From: an uncultured Peptococcaceae bacterium
GTDB taxonomy: Bacteria; Bacillota; Peptococcia; Peptococcales; Peptococcaceae
Length of the DNA: 10,019 bases
Direction: 5' to 3'
Assembly: GCA_902492275.1 (NCBI GenBank)
Contig: CABUKW010000113.1
Location: 1 to 10,019 of the forward strand
The position numbers were made by a program, and so were the translations under genes. Positions 1 through 6,180 of the stretch are shown piece after piece. Every line of letters begins with the position of its first letter. Positions within the stretch are counted from its first letter, which is position 1. The notes beneath the pieces are model-generated. The model did no database searches and was not told the DNA's origin. It saw only the letters and a program-made list of their open reading frames with translations.

Positions 1-29
1 TGGCAAAAGTAAATATTGCAAGCATGCAG

Positions 30-64
30 AAACAGCCCTGAGGACTTCCTCGGGGTTGTTTTTT
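30..64 (+). terminator. Intrinsic terminator of a gene upstream of the window
   Basis: CCCTGAGG (36-43) pairs with CCTCGGGG (48-55) around an ACTT loop. The stem extends outward through the A-rich and T-rich flanks (30-35 with 56-61) to about 14 pairs, and a T-run follows (59-64). It ends a plus-strand transcript whose gene lies almost wholly outside the window. Two short frames could be its tail: one stops with TAA at 10-12, 17 bases before the stem, and the other with TGA at 39-41, inside the stem. The first spacing is more usual, but too little sequence is present to identify the gene. Confidence 0.8.
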
Positions 65-93
65 GTGCGCCGTATAAGGCATGACAGTTTAAA

Positions 94-234
94 TCACATA
101 GCCTTTTCTTTAAAGCAATAAGCGACATAAGCACGTAAGCATTTTATAATTCCGTTGATAGCGGTTTCTTTTCTGTTTCGTGAATGCTCTATGCTTTGCT
201 TACAACGTGGTTTGTTTTTTTCTAATTTGATCAT
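94..234 (-). CDS. Possible 46-residue basic small protein
   Basis: A short frame starts at an ATG (232-234) preceded by AAGGA at 242-246 with a seven-base spacer, a good Shine-Dalgarno placement. It stops with TGA at 94-96. The product begins MIKLEKNKPR, is rich in Lys and Arg, has three cysteines (residues 11, 32, 40), and shows no signal peptide or clear membrane helix. No family is recognised. It lies downstream of the yebC terminator with little room for a promoter of its own, so it would depend on read-through or on a promoter overlapping that terminator. The ribosome site is the main argument for it; it may be chance. Confidence 0.3.
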   Translation of the reverse strand: MIKLEKNKPRCKQSIEHSRNRKETAINGIIKCLRAYVAYCFKEKAM

Positions 235-275
235 GGGGGATTCCTTTTTTAGAACTGGAAAGGACCATGTAACAT

Positions 276-313
276 AAAAAACCTCCTGTGTATGATGATA
301 TACACAAGAGGTT
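276..313 (-). terminator. Intrinsic terminator of yebC
   Basis: Read on the minus strand, a 14-pair stem (313-300 with 293-280, one G-T pair) closes a six-base ATCATC loop. It is followed by a T-run (complement of the A-run at 276-281). It lies 24 bases after the yebC stop codon and should end that transcript. Confidence 0.9.
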
Positions 314-337
314 CAGATATCGTCCTGTAAGGTTTAC

Positions 338-1048
338 TTACTGCTGCAGATTGTGGTACACGTTCTGCACATCGTCGTCTTCTTCTAAGGCGTCTAATAA
401 TTTGTCCATCTGCTTCTGCAAGGATGGATCGATAGCTGTATAGGTGGATGGCAGCATGGTAATATCGGCCTGAACGAAGGTATATTTCCCTTCTAAGGCT
501 TCGCGGACAGCTGGAAAGTCATCTGGCGTGGTGATGATTTCAAAACCGTCTTCTTCGGCAATAAAGTCTTCTGCACCGGCTTCTAACGCAGCTTCCATCA
601 ATTCATCTTCGCTGATGTCATCATCGGCAGCGATGAGCAGCATGCCTTTGCGTTCAAACATATAGCTTACACAGCCTGCGGTTCCCAGATTGCCGCCGTT
701 GCGGTCCAGATAATAACGAATATTGCTGGCTGCGCGGTTTTTGTTGTCTGTCAGCATTTCAATAATCATTGCAACGCCGCCAGGGCCGTATCCTTCATAG
801 GTGATGTGTTCATAGTTGGCGCCGCCGTCTTCCCCGGTTCCTTTTTTGATGGCGCGGTTGATATTATCGTTTGGCATATTGTCGGCTTTTGCTTTTTGAA
901 TGGCCAATTTCAGCGCTGCGTTATAGTCAGGATTTCCGCCGCCGGCGCGGGCTGCTACCGTAATGGCCCGGGCATGTTTGGTGAACACGTTGGAGCGCAG
1001 AGAATCCATTTTATTTTTTTTTCCTTCAATATTGTGAATACGTCCCAC
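338..1048 (-). CDS. yebC: YebC/PmpR family protein (TACO1-like)
   Basis: This 236-residue protein belongs to the YebC/TACO1 family. Members were long annotated as transcriptional regulators and were more recently linked to relief of ribosome stalling at proline-rich stretches. Recognisable segments are the N-terminal MGRIHNIEG, VFTKHARAITVAARAGGG (about 21-38), AIQKAKADNMPNDNINRAIK (49-68), YEGYGPGGVA (84-93) and NGGNLGTAGCVSYMF (117-131), with an acidic C-terminus. The start chosen is GTG at 1046-1048. It restores the family N-terminus and has AAGGAGAG (1055-1062) six bases upstream. The longer frame back to 1180 would add 44 residues unlike the family and run through the promoter. The gene appears monocistronic, with its own promoter and terminator. 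Length is close to the family norm of about 240. Confidence 0.95.
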   Translation of the reverse strand: MGRIHNIEGKKNKMDSLRSNVFTKHARAITVAARAGGGNPDYNAALKLAIQKAKADNMPNDNINRAIKKGTGEDGGANYEHITYEGYGPGGVAMIIEMLTDNKNRAASNIRYYLDRNGGNLGTAGCVSYMFERKGMLLIAADDDISEDELMEAALEAGAEDFIAEEDGFEIITTPDDFPAVREALEGKYTFVQADITMLPSTYTAIDPSLQKQMDKLLDALEEDDDVQNVYHNLQQ

Positions 1049-1094
1049 AAATATCTCTCCTTTTTGATTGTGTACAAAATCTTTCAATCTCATT

Positions 1095-1123
1095 AATATA
1101 GCATAATCAATAGGAAATTGCAA
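1095..1123 (-). promoter_or_regulatory. Sigma-A-like promoter of yebC
   Basis: On the minus strand, TTGCAA (1123-1118) and TATATT (1100-1095) are separated by 17 bases, about 50 bases before the GTG start of yebC. Both boxes match the housekeeping consensus well in an AT-rich stretch. Confidence 0.65.
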
Positions 1124-1258
1124 ATCAAAATTTGGGAAAAATTCATATACTAGAAATAGTTTTGCAATTCTTTTTTTCAAAAAATGACAGGTTGGTCCAT
1201 ATAGTATGAAGTGTGGTGCGCTGCGGTATCAATCTGTTGGAAATGGGGGAAGTTATCG

Positions 1259-2041
1259 ATGCAGTTTTCTATTGTGCCAGGCGCTGTTGTGCCTGCTTTT
1301 CTGATAGACGACAGGATAGAAGAGAAAACAGATCATTTTTTGCGTAAAGCCGCATTTCTTCCAGAGCAGGGCGGAATTGGCCAAGTGCCTTTGCCGATTG
1401 TCCATCAGGGGATGCTGCCAATTTGTACCGGTGTGGCTGCCGCCAATGCCCGTTCCATTTTATTTTATCAGCAAACGGGAAAAATCGTGCCGTTTTCCGG
1501 CTTGTTTATTTATAAAATGAATCGCTTGTTTGACGGCTTGCCCCGCGATACCAAGGGGCGCACATTAGAAGCGTCTATACAGACCTTAGCGTACAAAGGC
1601 GTTTGTCCAGAACGGATGTATCCCAGCAATCAAACCAATTGTAATCAGGCTTTTCCTGTGAATGGGCAGAAATTATTGCGGCGGGCGTTGCCTTATCGAG
1701 TACAACGGTATGAACGCTGTCACTGTCTGCAGGAAGTGCTGACTGCTTTGTCGGAGCAGTATCCGGTGGTGTTTTCTATGATTATTTATACAGATTTTTA
1801 TGAAGCCAAACGTGGGGTCGTGCCGTTAAAACGGCAAGGAAACCGTATTGGCGGGCATTCTATGGTGGCTGTCAATTATGATTTGAACAGAGAGCTGGTG
1901 CAGGTGGTACAGAGTTGGGGCAAAGCCAGCCATGGGCCCACCGACCAGGGTTATATGTATATTCCCTTTTCCTGGTTTGATTTGACCGACGATTTGACGG
2001 GGCACAAGCTATTGATAGAAGCCTTTGCCCTGCAGGAATAA
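1259..2041 (+). CDS. Cytoplasmic papain-fold (C1-like) cysteine peptidase
   Basis: This 260-residue protein resembles bacterial C1A peptidases that lack a propeptide. The segment HQGMLPICTG (49-58) places Gln50 (oxyanion hole) and Cys56 (nucleophile) with the six-residue spacing seen in papain. RIGGHSMVAVNYD (196-208) supplies the catalytic His200. VVQSWG (216-221) sits where the family has NSWG, followed by QGYMYIPFSWF, the usual GY-x-IPY end. So the catalytic Asn is Gln218 here. LFIYKMNRL and KGVCPERMYP are other family segments. There is no signal peptide or membrane helix, so it should act in the cytoplasm. The ATG at 1259 has GGGGGAAG upstream (1245-1252); an in-frame GTG at 1211 lacks a good site. 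No terminator separates it from the sporulation operon 105 bases downstream. The substrate is unknown. Confidence 0.75.
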   Translation: MQFSIVPGAVVPAFLIDDRIEEKTDHFLRKAAFLPEQGGIGQVPLPIVHQGMLPICTGVAAANARSILFYQQTGKIVPFSGLFIYKMNRLFDGLPRDTKGRTLEASIQTLAYKGVCPERMYPSNQTNCNQAFPVNGQKLLRRALPYRVQRYERCHCLQEVLTALSEQYPVVFSMIIYTDFYEAKRGVVPLKRQGNRIGGHSMVAVNYDLNRELVQVVQSWGKASHGPTDQGYMYIPFSWFDLTDDLTGHKLLIEAFALQE

Positions 2042-2062
2042 CTGCGTAAAAAAGGACCGCAG

Positions 2063-2091
2063 GTATAAAAGCTGGCAGACCGGGCAGACTA
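2063..2091 (+). promoter_or_regulatory. Candidate forespore (sigma-G-like) promoter for the spore operon
   Basis: GTATA (2063-2067) and CAGACTA (2085-2091) are 17 bases apart. The known sigma-G pattern is roughly G-H-ATR, then 17-18 bases, then CAT-n-n-TA. The -35 fits fully and the -10 differs at one conserved base (G for T). It lies about 55 bases before the DUF1614 start. No good sigma-A promoter was seen in the 105-base gap. This is a motif match by eye in a short gap, so it is tentative. Confidence 0.25.
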
Positions 2092-2146
2092 GAAAAAGAA
2101 TATTGGCTGATAGGCTGATTTTTATTTGCAAAAGGAGGATAAAACT

Positions 2147-2842
2147 ATGGGATTTACCATTGGACGATTAATTTTGCTTAGTCTGGCTTTGCTGATTTTT
2201 TTTGGTGTAGCAGAGCGGGTGCTGGACCGCATGCATCTTTCCGATAAAGGCGCCTTGTTGGTGTTAGCCGCTATTGTATTGGGGAGTTTCGTTAATTTCA
2301 CAGTATATCATTCCGATATGCTGACTGTGCGGTTGAATGTAGGCGGAGCCTTGGTGCCTCTGGGCGTGGCTTTCTATGTGTGGCTGAAGGCAGGCAGCGG
2401 AAAAGAAAAAATTCGTTCGTTGTTAGGTGCGGTATTCACGACTGCTGCTATCTGGTTGTTAGGTCGTTTTGTGAGCGATGAATTTGCGTTACCGGTAGAT
2501 ATTATCTATCTGTATCCGATTATCGCCGGTTTATTGGGCTATTTATTTGGCCGTTCCCGTAAAGGCGCCTTTGTGGCGGCTGTACTGGGCGTGTTATTTT
2601 TCGATGTGACCCATGGCATTTATTTGATTTGGAACCGGATTCCGGGGCTAGTGCATTTCGGCGGCGGCGGTATGTATGACACTGTCGTGCTGGCCGGTGT
2701 GTTGGCGGTTTGTCTGGCAGAATTGATTGGTGAAAGCCGGGAACGGTTGCAGGGCGGACCAAGCAGTGAGAACCGCGATCCCAGTGTGTTGAGAAATTTG
2801 CGGGCCGCTGGCGGTATGAAAGGAGACAAGCATCATGGATAA
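2147..2842 (+). CDS. DUF1614 family membrane protein
   Basis: A 231-residue integral membrane protein with about six or seven hydrophobic segments (roughly 7-22, 36-52, 66-81, 92-107, 116-135, 140-160, 178-195). It matches the pattern remembered for DUF1614: GVAERVLDRMHLSDKGALLV (20-39), LNVGGALVPLGVAFY (63-77), and near the end FGGGGMYDTVVLAGVLAV (171-188), the family's GGAG-x-D-x-x-x-L-x-GILAV element. The soluble tail is charged. The function is unknown; the family occurs in anaerobic spore formers and some archaea. The ATG at 2147 has AGGAGG (2133-2138) eight bases before it, so it is preferred over the in-frame TTG at 2126. It is the first gene of the operon, and its last eight bases overlap the start of the SpoIIP gene. 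Confidence 0.8.
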   Translation: MGFTIGRLILLSLALLIFFGVAERVLDRMHLSDKGALLVLAAIVLGSFVNFTVYHSDMLTVRLNVGGALVPLGVAFYVWLKAGSGKEKIRSLLGAVFTTAAIWLLGRFVSDEFALPVDIIYLYPIIAGLLGYLFGRSRKGAFVAAVLGVLFFDVTHGIYLIWNRIPGLVHFGGGGMYDTVVLAGVLAVCLAELIGESRERLQGGPSSENRDPSVLRNLRAAGGMKGDKHHG

Positions 2843-3980
2843 ATGGAATAGCCGATTGAGCCGGCAGCGGGCGAATTGGACGGTGGCGCTGCTCAGCGTA
2901 ATTTGTCTTTGCATTTTTACCTATATTTTTACCCAGTGGCAGCAGAACGGTACGTTTTTGCCTGTGTGGGATTCCAGCAGTCAATCCGGCGATGAACAGG
3001 TTGACGGTACCTATTTTACCTTGTATGATCAGGAAACCGGCGAAGCAGTTGAATATATGAGCCGTAAGGTTTCTGTTGGCGACGAGCTGTTGACGGGCGA
3101 TAATAAGCATTATAAAGTCACAAAAATTGATGGACAGAATGCGTATTGTCAGCTTTTAGAAGAACGGCAGTTGCGGGAGGTGCTGGCAGAGCTGCAAGAA
3201 GCCGCGAAGGCTGTCAGTACCCAACCGGGCGCTTTTCAGGCTATCGCCATTTATTGTACCCACACCGATGAAAGCTATGTGCCAACCTCCGGCACAGAGA
3301 GTAAAAATGGCGGCGGCGACATTTTAGACGTGGCCGCAGTTATGGCTACTGTGTTGGAAGAACAGGGCGTGACAGTCATTCACAGCGAAAATATTCATGA
3401 CCCGCACGATGTCAATGCCTATCAACGCTCGCGCAAAACAGCGGCAGAACTGTTACAGGAGGCGCCTGCGGCTATGATTGATGTTCATCGGGACGGCGTT
3501 CCTGACCCGGATTATTATGCCACTGAATTTGATGGCGAGGCAGCTACCCAAATTCGTTTGGTGGTAGGCCGGCAAAATCAAAACAGTGAAGCCAATATCG
3601 AGTTTGCGGAAAAAATGAAAGCCTATTATGACGAAGTGAAACCGGGTCTAATCAAATCTATCTTTATGGCGAAAGGCAATTACAATCAGGATTTAGCGCC
3701 CCATTCGGTGTTGTTGGAGGTTGGGACCCATACCAATTCTTTAGAAGAAGCAGAGGTGGGCGCTCGGGAATTTGCCGAGGTCCTGCCCCAATTTTTAGGT
3801 TTAAAAACGGCGGCAGAAGAACAGGAACCAAATGCTGTTGTACAAGAAGAACCGCAGGCGCAAACTGCTGCAGAAAAAAGCGGCGGCATGGGAAAAGCCA
3901 TCCTTTGGCTTGTGGTGCTGGCGGCTGCAGGCGGTTTCGCTTTTGTATGGATTAGCCGCGGTTCGCTGAAAAAGGGTTGA
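2835..3980 (+). CDS. spoIIP: SpoIIP-type peptidoglycan hydrolase with two membrane anchors
   Basis: A 381-residue stage II sporulation protein P homologue. SpoIIP is a zinc-dependent amidase/endopeptidase that works with SpoIID to degrade peptidoglycan during forespore engulfment. An N-terminal helix (about 15-34) anchors it. The catalytic domain (about 130-325) shows AIAIYCTHTDESYVP (136-150), AMIDVHRDGVPDP (213-225) and SVLLEVGTHTNSLEEA (291-306). These carry His143, Glu146, His218 and Glu295 as likely metal-binding or catalytic residues. The motif usually reads YHTHT, but residue 141 is Cys. A second helix (about 353-373) after an acidic, Ala/Gln-rich linker adds a C-terminal anchor that typical SpoIIP lacks. 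AAAGGAG (2819-2825) precedes the ATG. The gene overlaps DUF1614 by eight bases and ends one base before YIEGIA. It may be a paralogue of the main SpoIIP rather than the engulfment enzyme itself. Confidence 0.85.
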   Translation: MDKWNSRLSRQRANWTVALLSVICLCIFTYIFTQWQQNGTFLPVWDSSSQSGDEQVDGTYFTLYDQETGEAVEYMSRKVSVGDELLTGDNKHYKVTKIDGQNAYCQLLEERQLREVLAELQEAAKAVSTQPGAFQAIAIYCTHTDESYVPTSGTESKNGGGDILDVAAVMATVLEEQGVTVIHSENIHDPHDVNAYQRSRKTAAELLQEAPAAMIDVHRDGVPDPDYYATEFDGEAATQIRLVVGRQNQNSEANIEFAEKMKAYYDEVKPGLIKSIFMAKGNYNQDLAPHSVLLEVGTHTNSLEEAEVGAREFAEVLPQFLGLKTAAEEQEPNAVVQEEPQAQTAAEKSGGMGKAILWLVVLAAAGGFAFVWISRGSLKKG

Positions 3981-3981
3981 T

Positions 3982-4872
3982 ATGGGTACTTATACAGAAG
4001 CCATCCTCTTGGGTATGGCAGCCGGTTTTCTGGCGCGGCTATATATGCTGCGCACCGATTATCGCAATTATCCGTCCTATCCCCATGGATACATCATTCA
4101 TCTGTCGTTGGGTGCGATTGCTGCCAGTTTGGCGGCTATTGCGCTGCCTGCTTTGCTGGAAGAAGAATATACGGCGATTACCTTCCTGGTACTATGCGCC
4201 CAGCAATTTCGCGATATCCGCAATATGGAGCGGGAAACGCTGATGAAGCTGGAAGAAAATACATTGGTGCCGCGGGGACTGGATTATATAGAAGGCATTG
4301 CGAAAGTGTTTGAATCCCGCAATTATCTGGTTATGCTGGTAGCCCTGGTGACTTCTGGCGCTACGATTTTTGGCGGACAGAAAATTGGGATCCTGGCAGG
4401 GGTTGCCATGATTTTATTTTCCCGTTTCCTGATGCGGGGCAGTTTTATTAGAGATATCGCCCGTGTAGAGGAAGGAACCTTGCATTTTGAAAAATCGCTG
4501 CTCTATATCGATGATATTGTGATTATGAATGTGGGCGATTTGGAGGCACGGGAAAAAATTTTGCAGGAAGGCGTGGCCATTGTACTGCATCCTTATGATG
4601 ATGACGGGCGCTCGGTGCTGAATAATTTGGGACAGCGGCAGGCTCTGCTGCACGATATTTCTATGCTGGTTGGCAATAAGCTGGAAATTGGTGAGCAGGA
4701 ATGGACGCCGGCAGCCCGTAAAAATATGGACACCGGTGCGTTGGGTATTTTTTTATTGCCCAATGAAAAGGATATTGGTTGCGTGATAGAAGCGGCGAAA
4801 CGAACGCCGGTACTAGAAAGCGCGGTACAGAAGCCCCTGGCAAATACCATAGGAAGAGAGGCGTCCGATTGA
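3982..4872 (+). CDS. YIEGIA family membrane protein
   Basis: A 296-residue protein carrying the signature that names its family: DYIEGIAKVFESRNYLVMLV at 101-120. Hydrophobic segments at about 6-22, 38-58, 117-130 and 133-150 form a membrane domain. A soluble domain of about 140 residues follows, including YIDDIVIMNVGDLEAREKIL (175-194) and a C-terminal region with TGALGIFLLPNEKDIG (251-266). The family is almost confined to endospore formers; from memory, the Bacillus subtilis members of this group have been linked to spore-envelope assembly. The biochemical role is not known. The ATG lies one base after the spoIIP stop with only a weak AAAGGG upstream, so translation is probably coupled to spoIIP. 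Its stop codon overlaps the next start. Confidence 0.85.
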   Translation: MGTYTEAILLGMAAGFLARLYMLRTDYRNYPSYPHGYIIHLSLGAIAASLAAIALPALLEEEYTAITFLVLCAQQFRDIRNMERETLMKLEENTLVPRGLDYIEGIAKVFESRNYLVMLVALVTSGATIFGGQKIGILAGVAMILFSRFLMRGSFIRDIARVEEGTLHFEKSLLYIDDIVIMNVGDLEAREKILQEGVAIVLHPYDDDGRSVLNNLGQRQALLHDISMLVGNKLEIGEQEWTPAARKNMDTGALGIFLLPNEKDIGCVIEAAKRTPVLESAVQKPLANTIGREASD

Positions 4873-5057
4873 TGCGTGATACGATTTTGGCTGCGATTGT
4901 GACGAGGCGTTATGCCGATAAGGTGCAGGGGATGAACAGCATTTTTATTGTGGAGGATGAGGAGGAACGGCAGCGCACGGCATTGCTTTTGAGCCGTATT
5001 TTAAAGGCGATGTCCCATGATTTAGAGAATGGCGTTACCATTATTGTGCAACATTGA
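4872..5057 (+). CDS. Small YIEGIA-partner protein (capping complex subunit)
   Basis: A 61-residue soluble protein starting MRDTILAAIVTRRY and ending HDLENGVTIIVQH. This matches the small proteins encoded beside YIEGIA in spore formers, which I recall being named capping complex subunit for YIEGIA: a beta strand, a short variable loop, an acidic EDEEERQ helix start (29-35), a helix (about 33-48), then the conserved HDL-x-NGV-x-IIV-x-H end. It has no membrane segment, so it presumably binds the cytoplasmic domain of YIEGIA. Its ATG (4872-4874) shares one base with the YIEGIA stop (TGATG), a classic coupling arrangement that predicts equal production of the two partners. GAGAGG lies nine bases upstream. 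It is the last gene of the operon and is followed at once by a terminator. Confidence 0.8.
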   Translation: MRDTILAAIVTRRYADKVQGMNSIFIVEDEEERQRTALLLSRILKAMSHDLENGVTIIVQH

Positions 5058-5064
5058 TGAACAG

Positions 5065-5131
5065 AAAAAGGACTATTGGAGGAAGCAGACTTGTTGCAGC
5101 AAATTTCTGCCCGTGATAGTCCTTTTGTTTT
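5065..5131. terminator. Shared terminator between convergent transcripts
   Basis: AAAAGGACTAT (5066-5076) pairs perfectly with ATAGTCCTTTT (5116-5126). The 39-base loop holds an inner GCAGA/TCTGC stem (5085-5089 with 5106-5110). T-rich sequence follows on the plus strand (5123-5131), and the A-run at 5065-5069 gives a T-run on the minus strand. It ends the sporulation operon and probably also the frameshifted minus-strand gene, whose stop codon (5130-5132) touches it. Confidence 0.75.
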
Positions 5132-5419
5132 ACGCCAGATATTCTAAAACATGATTGGCCACCAGCCGTAATTGGATGGGACTGCGATTTAGGCCGACTA
5201 AGCAGTCAAAATTGACGTCCATTTCTGCTGCCAATACTTCTTTGGTATCGGGCTGATACCGGATCCACAAGTAACCGGGCTTTCGTTTTCTTCGTAATAG
5301 TTGATGACTGTGCCGTTGGGCAGCGTTTCTTTTTTTTGCAGAATGACCAGTTGTTCTAATTCTGGCGGTACAGCCTGTTCAATTTGGCGCATTTTCGCAA
5401 TCATTCGCGTAGAGTCCAT
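5130..5419 (-). pseudogene. Frameshifted small gene of unknown function (about 96 residues)
   Basis: From ATG 5417-5419, with AAGGAGTG (5427-5434) upstream, the frame encodes MDSTRMIAKMRQIEQAVPPE and reads on to NYYEENES. It then becomes unconvincing and stops at 5198. In the next frame (-1 shift) the reading KPGYLWIRYQPDTKEVLAAE continues to a TAA at 5130-5132 beside the terminator and looks coding. One missing A in the GAAAGCCC run (about 5280-5284) explains both: GAAAAGCCC would give an unbroken protein of about 96 residues joining ENE to KPGY. The repaired product is soluble with a helical N-terminus; no family is recognised. The break may be a real mutation, a homopolymer sequencing error, or less likely recoding, since no classic slippery heptamer is present. 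Confidence 0.7.
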
Positions 5420-5443
5420 TGTATTACACTCCTTTTTGTTAGT

Positions 5444-5473
5444 ATTATACTGCAAATGCCAACAAAAAGTAAA
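5444..5473 (-). promoter_or_regulatory. Promoter of the frameshifted small gene
   Basis: On the minus strand a perfect TATAAT (5449-5444) lies 24 bases before the start codon. A partial -35 box, TTTACT (5473-5468), is 18 bases upstream of it. The short leader leaves just room for the ribosome site. Confidence 0.55.
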
Positions 5474-5606
5474 GCAGAAAGGTAATTGGGCTGTTTTTAT
5501 AGCTGTTTCTATCAATGAGATACTCTGCATATTGACGCTGTCGGGTCATCTGTTAAAACCTGATTTTGTAAAAGTATAAAAACAGAAAAAATGTTCGATT
5601 TCCATA

Positions 5607-5635
5607 TTGACGAACAGAGGTTTGTGTTGTATAGT
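5607..5635 (+). promoter_or_regulatory. Sigma-A-like promoter of the small membrane protein
   Basis: TTGACG (5607-5612) and TATAGT (5630-5635) are exactly 17 bases apart and lie about 40 bases before the ATG at 5675. Both boxes match five of six consensus bases. Confidence 0.7.
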
Positions 5636-5674
5636 ATAAACAGAACATAAATTCGTGAAGGAGTTGTGAAGAAC

Positions 5675-5995
5675 ATGAAAAATGAGCAGAAAAAATATGG
5701 AATTATGGCGGCAGTGATGGTTCTATTGATTATGGGGAGTTTGTTGTGGATCGAACACATGGCAGAAGCGAACGTATTGGGATTTTTTATCTTTGGCTTT
5801 GTTTGCAGTGTTGTGCTTTTGTTCAGTTTAATAAAATTAAATGTGATGGAGTTTCAGCCAGGCTCTTTTTGGGATCGTCTTAGCCAACGCCTTAATCAAT
5901 CGGAGGATGAAGTGGCGGTATCACAAAAAAGACGTTACACAAGGGATGCAGGAATGTCCAATTTTTCTAATCCTTCTTATCGAAATGCGGCGTGA
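5675..5995 (+). CDS. Small two-helix membrane protein of unknown function
   Basis: A 106-residue protein with a short basic N-terminus (MKNEQKKYG), two hydrophobic helices (about 10-25 and 33-54) joined by a short loop, and a polar C-terminal half of about 50 residues. The tail includes a basic patch (QKRRYTR, 84-90) and Asn/Ser-rich sequence. The Lys before the first helix suggests the N-terminus and tail lie in the cytoplasm. No family is recognised. AAGGAG (5658-5663) is 11 bases before ATG 5675, a long but workable spacing; the in-frame GTG at 5666 would be only two bases from it and is less likely. It has its own promoter, and its short gene-to-gene gaps contain no other gene, so it is probably transcribed alone. 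Confidence 0.65.
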   Translation: MKNEQKKYGIMAAVMVLLIMGSLLWIEHMAEANVLGFFIFGFVCSVVLLFSLIKLNVMEFQPGSFWDRLSQRLNQSEDEVAVSQKRRYTRDAGMSNFSNPSYRNAA

Positions 5996-6019
5996 GCTGT
6001 CCTCATACAGCAAATTTTA
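5996..6019 (+). terminator. Weak hairpin after the small membrane protein gene
   Basis: GCTGT (5996-6000) pairs with ACAGC (6007-6011) around a six-base loop immediately after the stop codon, followed by AAATTTT. The stem is short and the T-run poor, so termination would be partial. Confidence 0.3.
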
Positions 6020-6113
6020 GTTACCGTGTTGGTTTTATTGGGCTGAAAACGGAACGAACGAACTCATAAAATAATCTGAATTGTTTCTTGTATGGAAAGA
6101 ATATATTTTTTAG

Positions 6114-6142
6114 TTGACATTTGCGAAAAATGAAAGCATACT
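6114..6142 (+). promoter_or_regulatory. Promoter of the GerMN-like lipoprotein gene
   Basis: A perfect TTGACA (6114-6119) is followed after 17 bases by CATACT (6137-6142), four of six to the -10 consensus. The start codon is 38 bases further on. Confidence 0.55.
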
Positions 6143-6180
6143 AGTAAATAGAGATTCTAGATTATTTAGGAGGCAAAAAA

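Noticed and set aside
1049..1180. 44-residue N-terminal extension of YebC
   Set aside because: The extension contains the promoter and ribosome site of the shorter gene and does not resemble the family; GTG at 1046-1048 restores the usual MGR start.
1198..1206. CATATAGTA upstream of the cysteine peptidase, like a mother-cell (sigma-E/K) -10 element
   Set aside because: No matching -35 element is found at the right spacing, and a single short box in AT-rich DNA is weak evidence.
2042..2062. CTGCG/CGCAG hairpin after the cysteine peptidase gene
   Set aside because: A five-pair stem with no T-run after it is not a credible intrinsic terminator.
2520..3110. Long minus-strand frame opposite the DUF1614 and SpoIIP genes
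   Set aside because: It is antisense to two well-supported genes, low in recognisable motifs, and lacks a ribosome site.
5198..5279. Tail of the frameshifted gene as read in its starting frame
   Set aside because: Its composition is Pro/Ser/Trp-odd, while the adjoining frame gives plausible sequence ending exactly at the terminator.
5528..5612. CATATTGACG repeated at 5528-5537 and 5603-5612
   Set aside because: The second copy belongs to a good promoter; the first has no -10 box behind it. Two ten-base copies alone do not support an operator.
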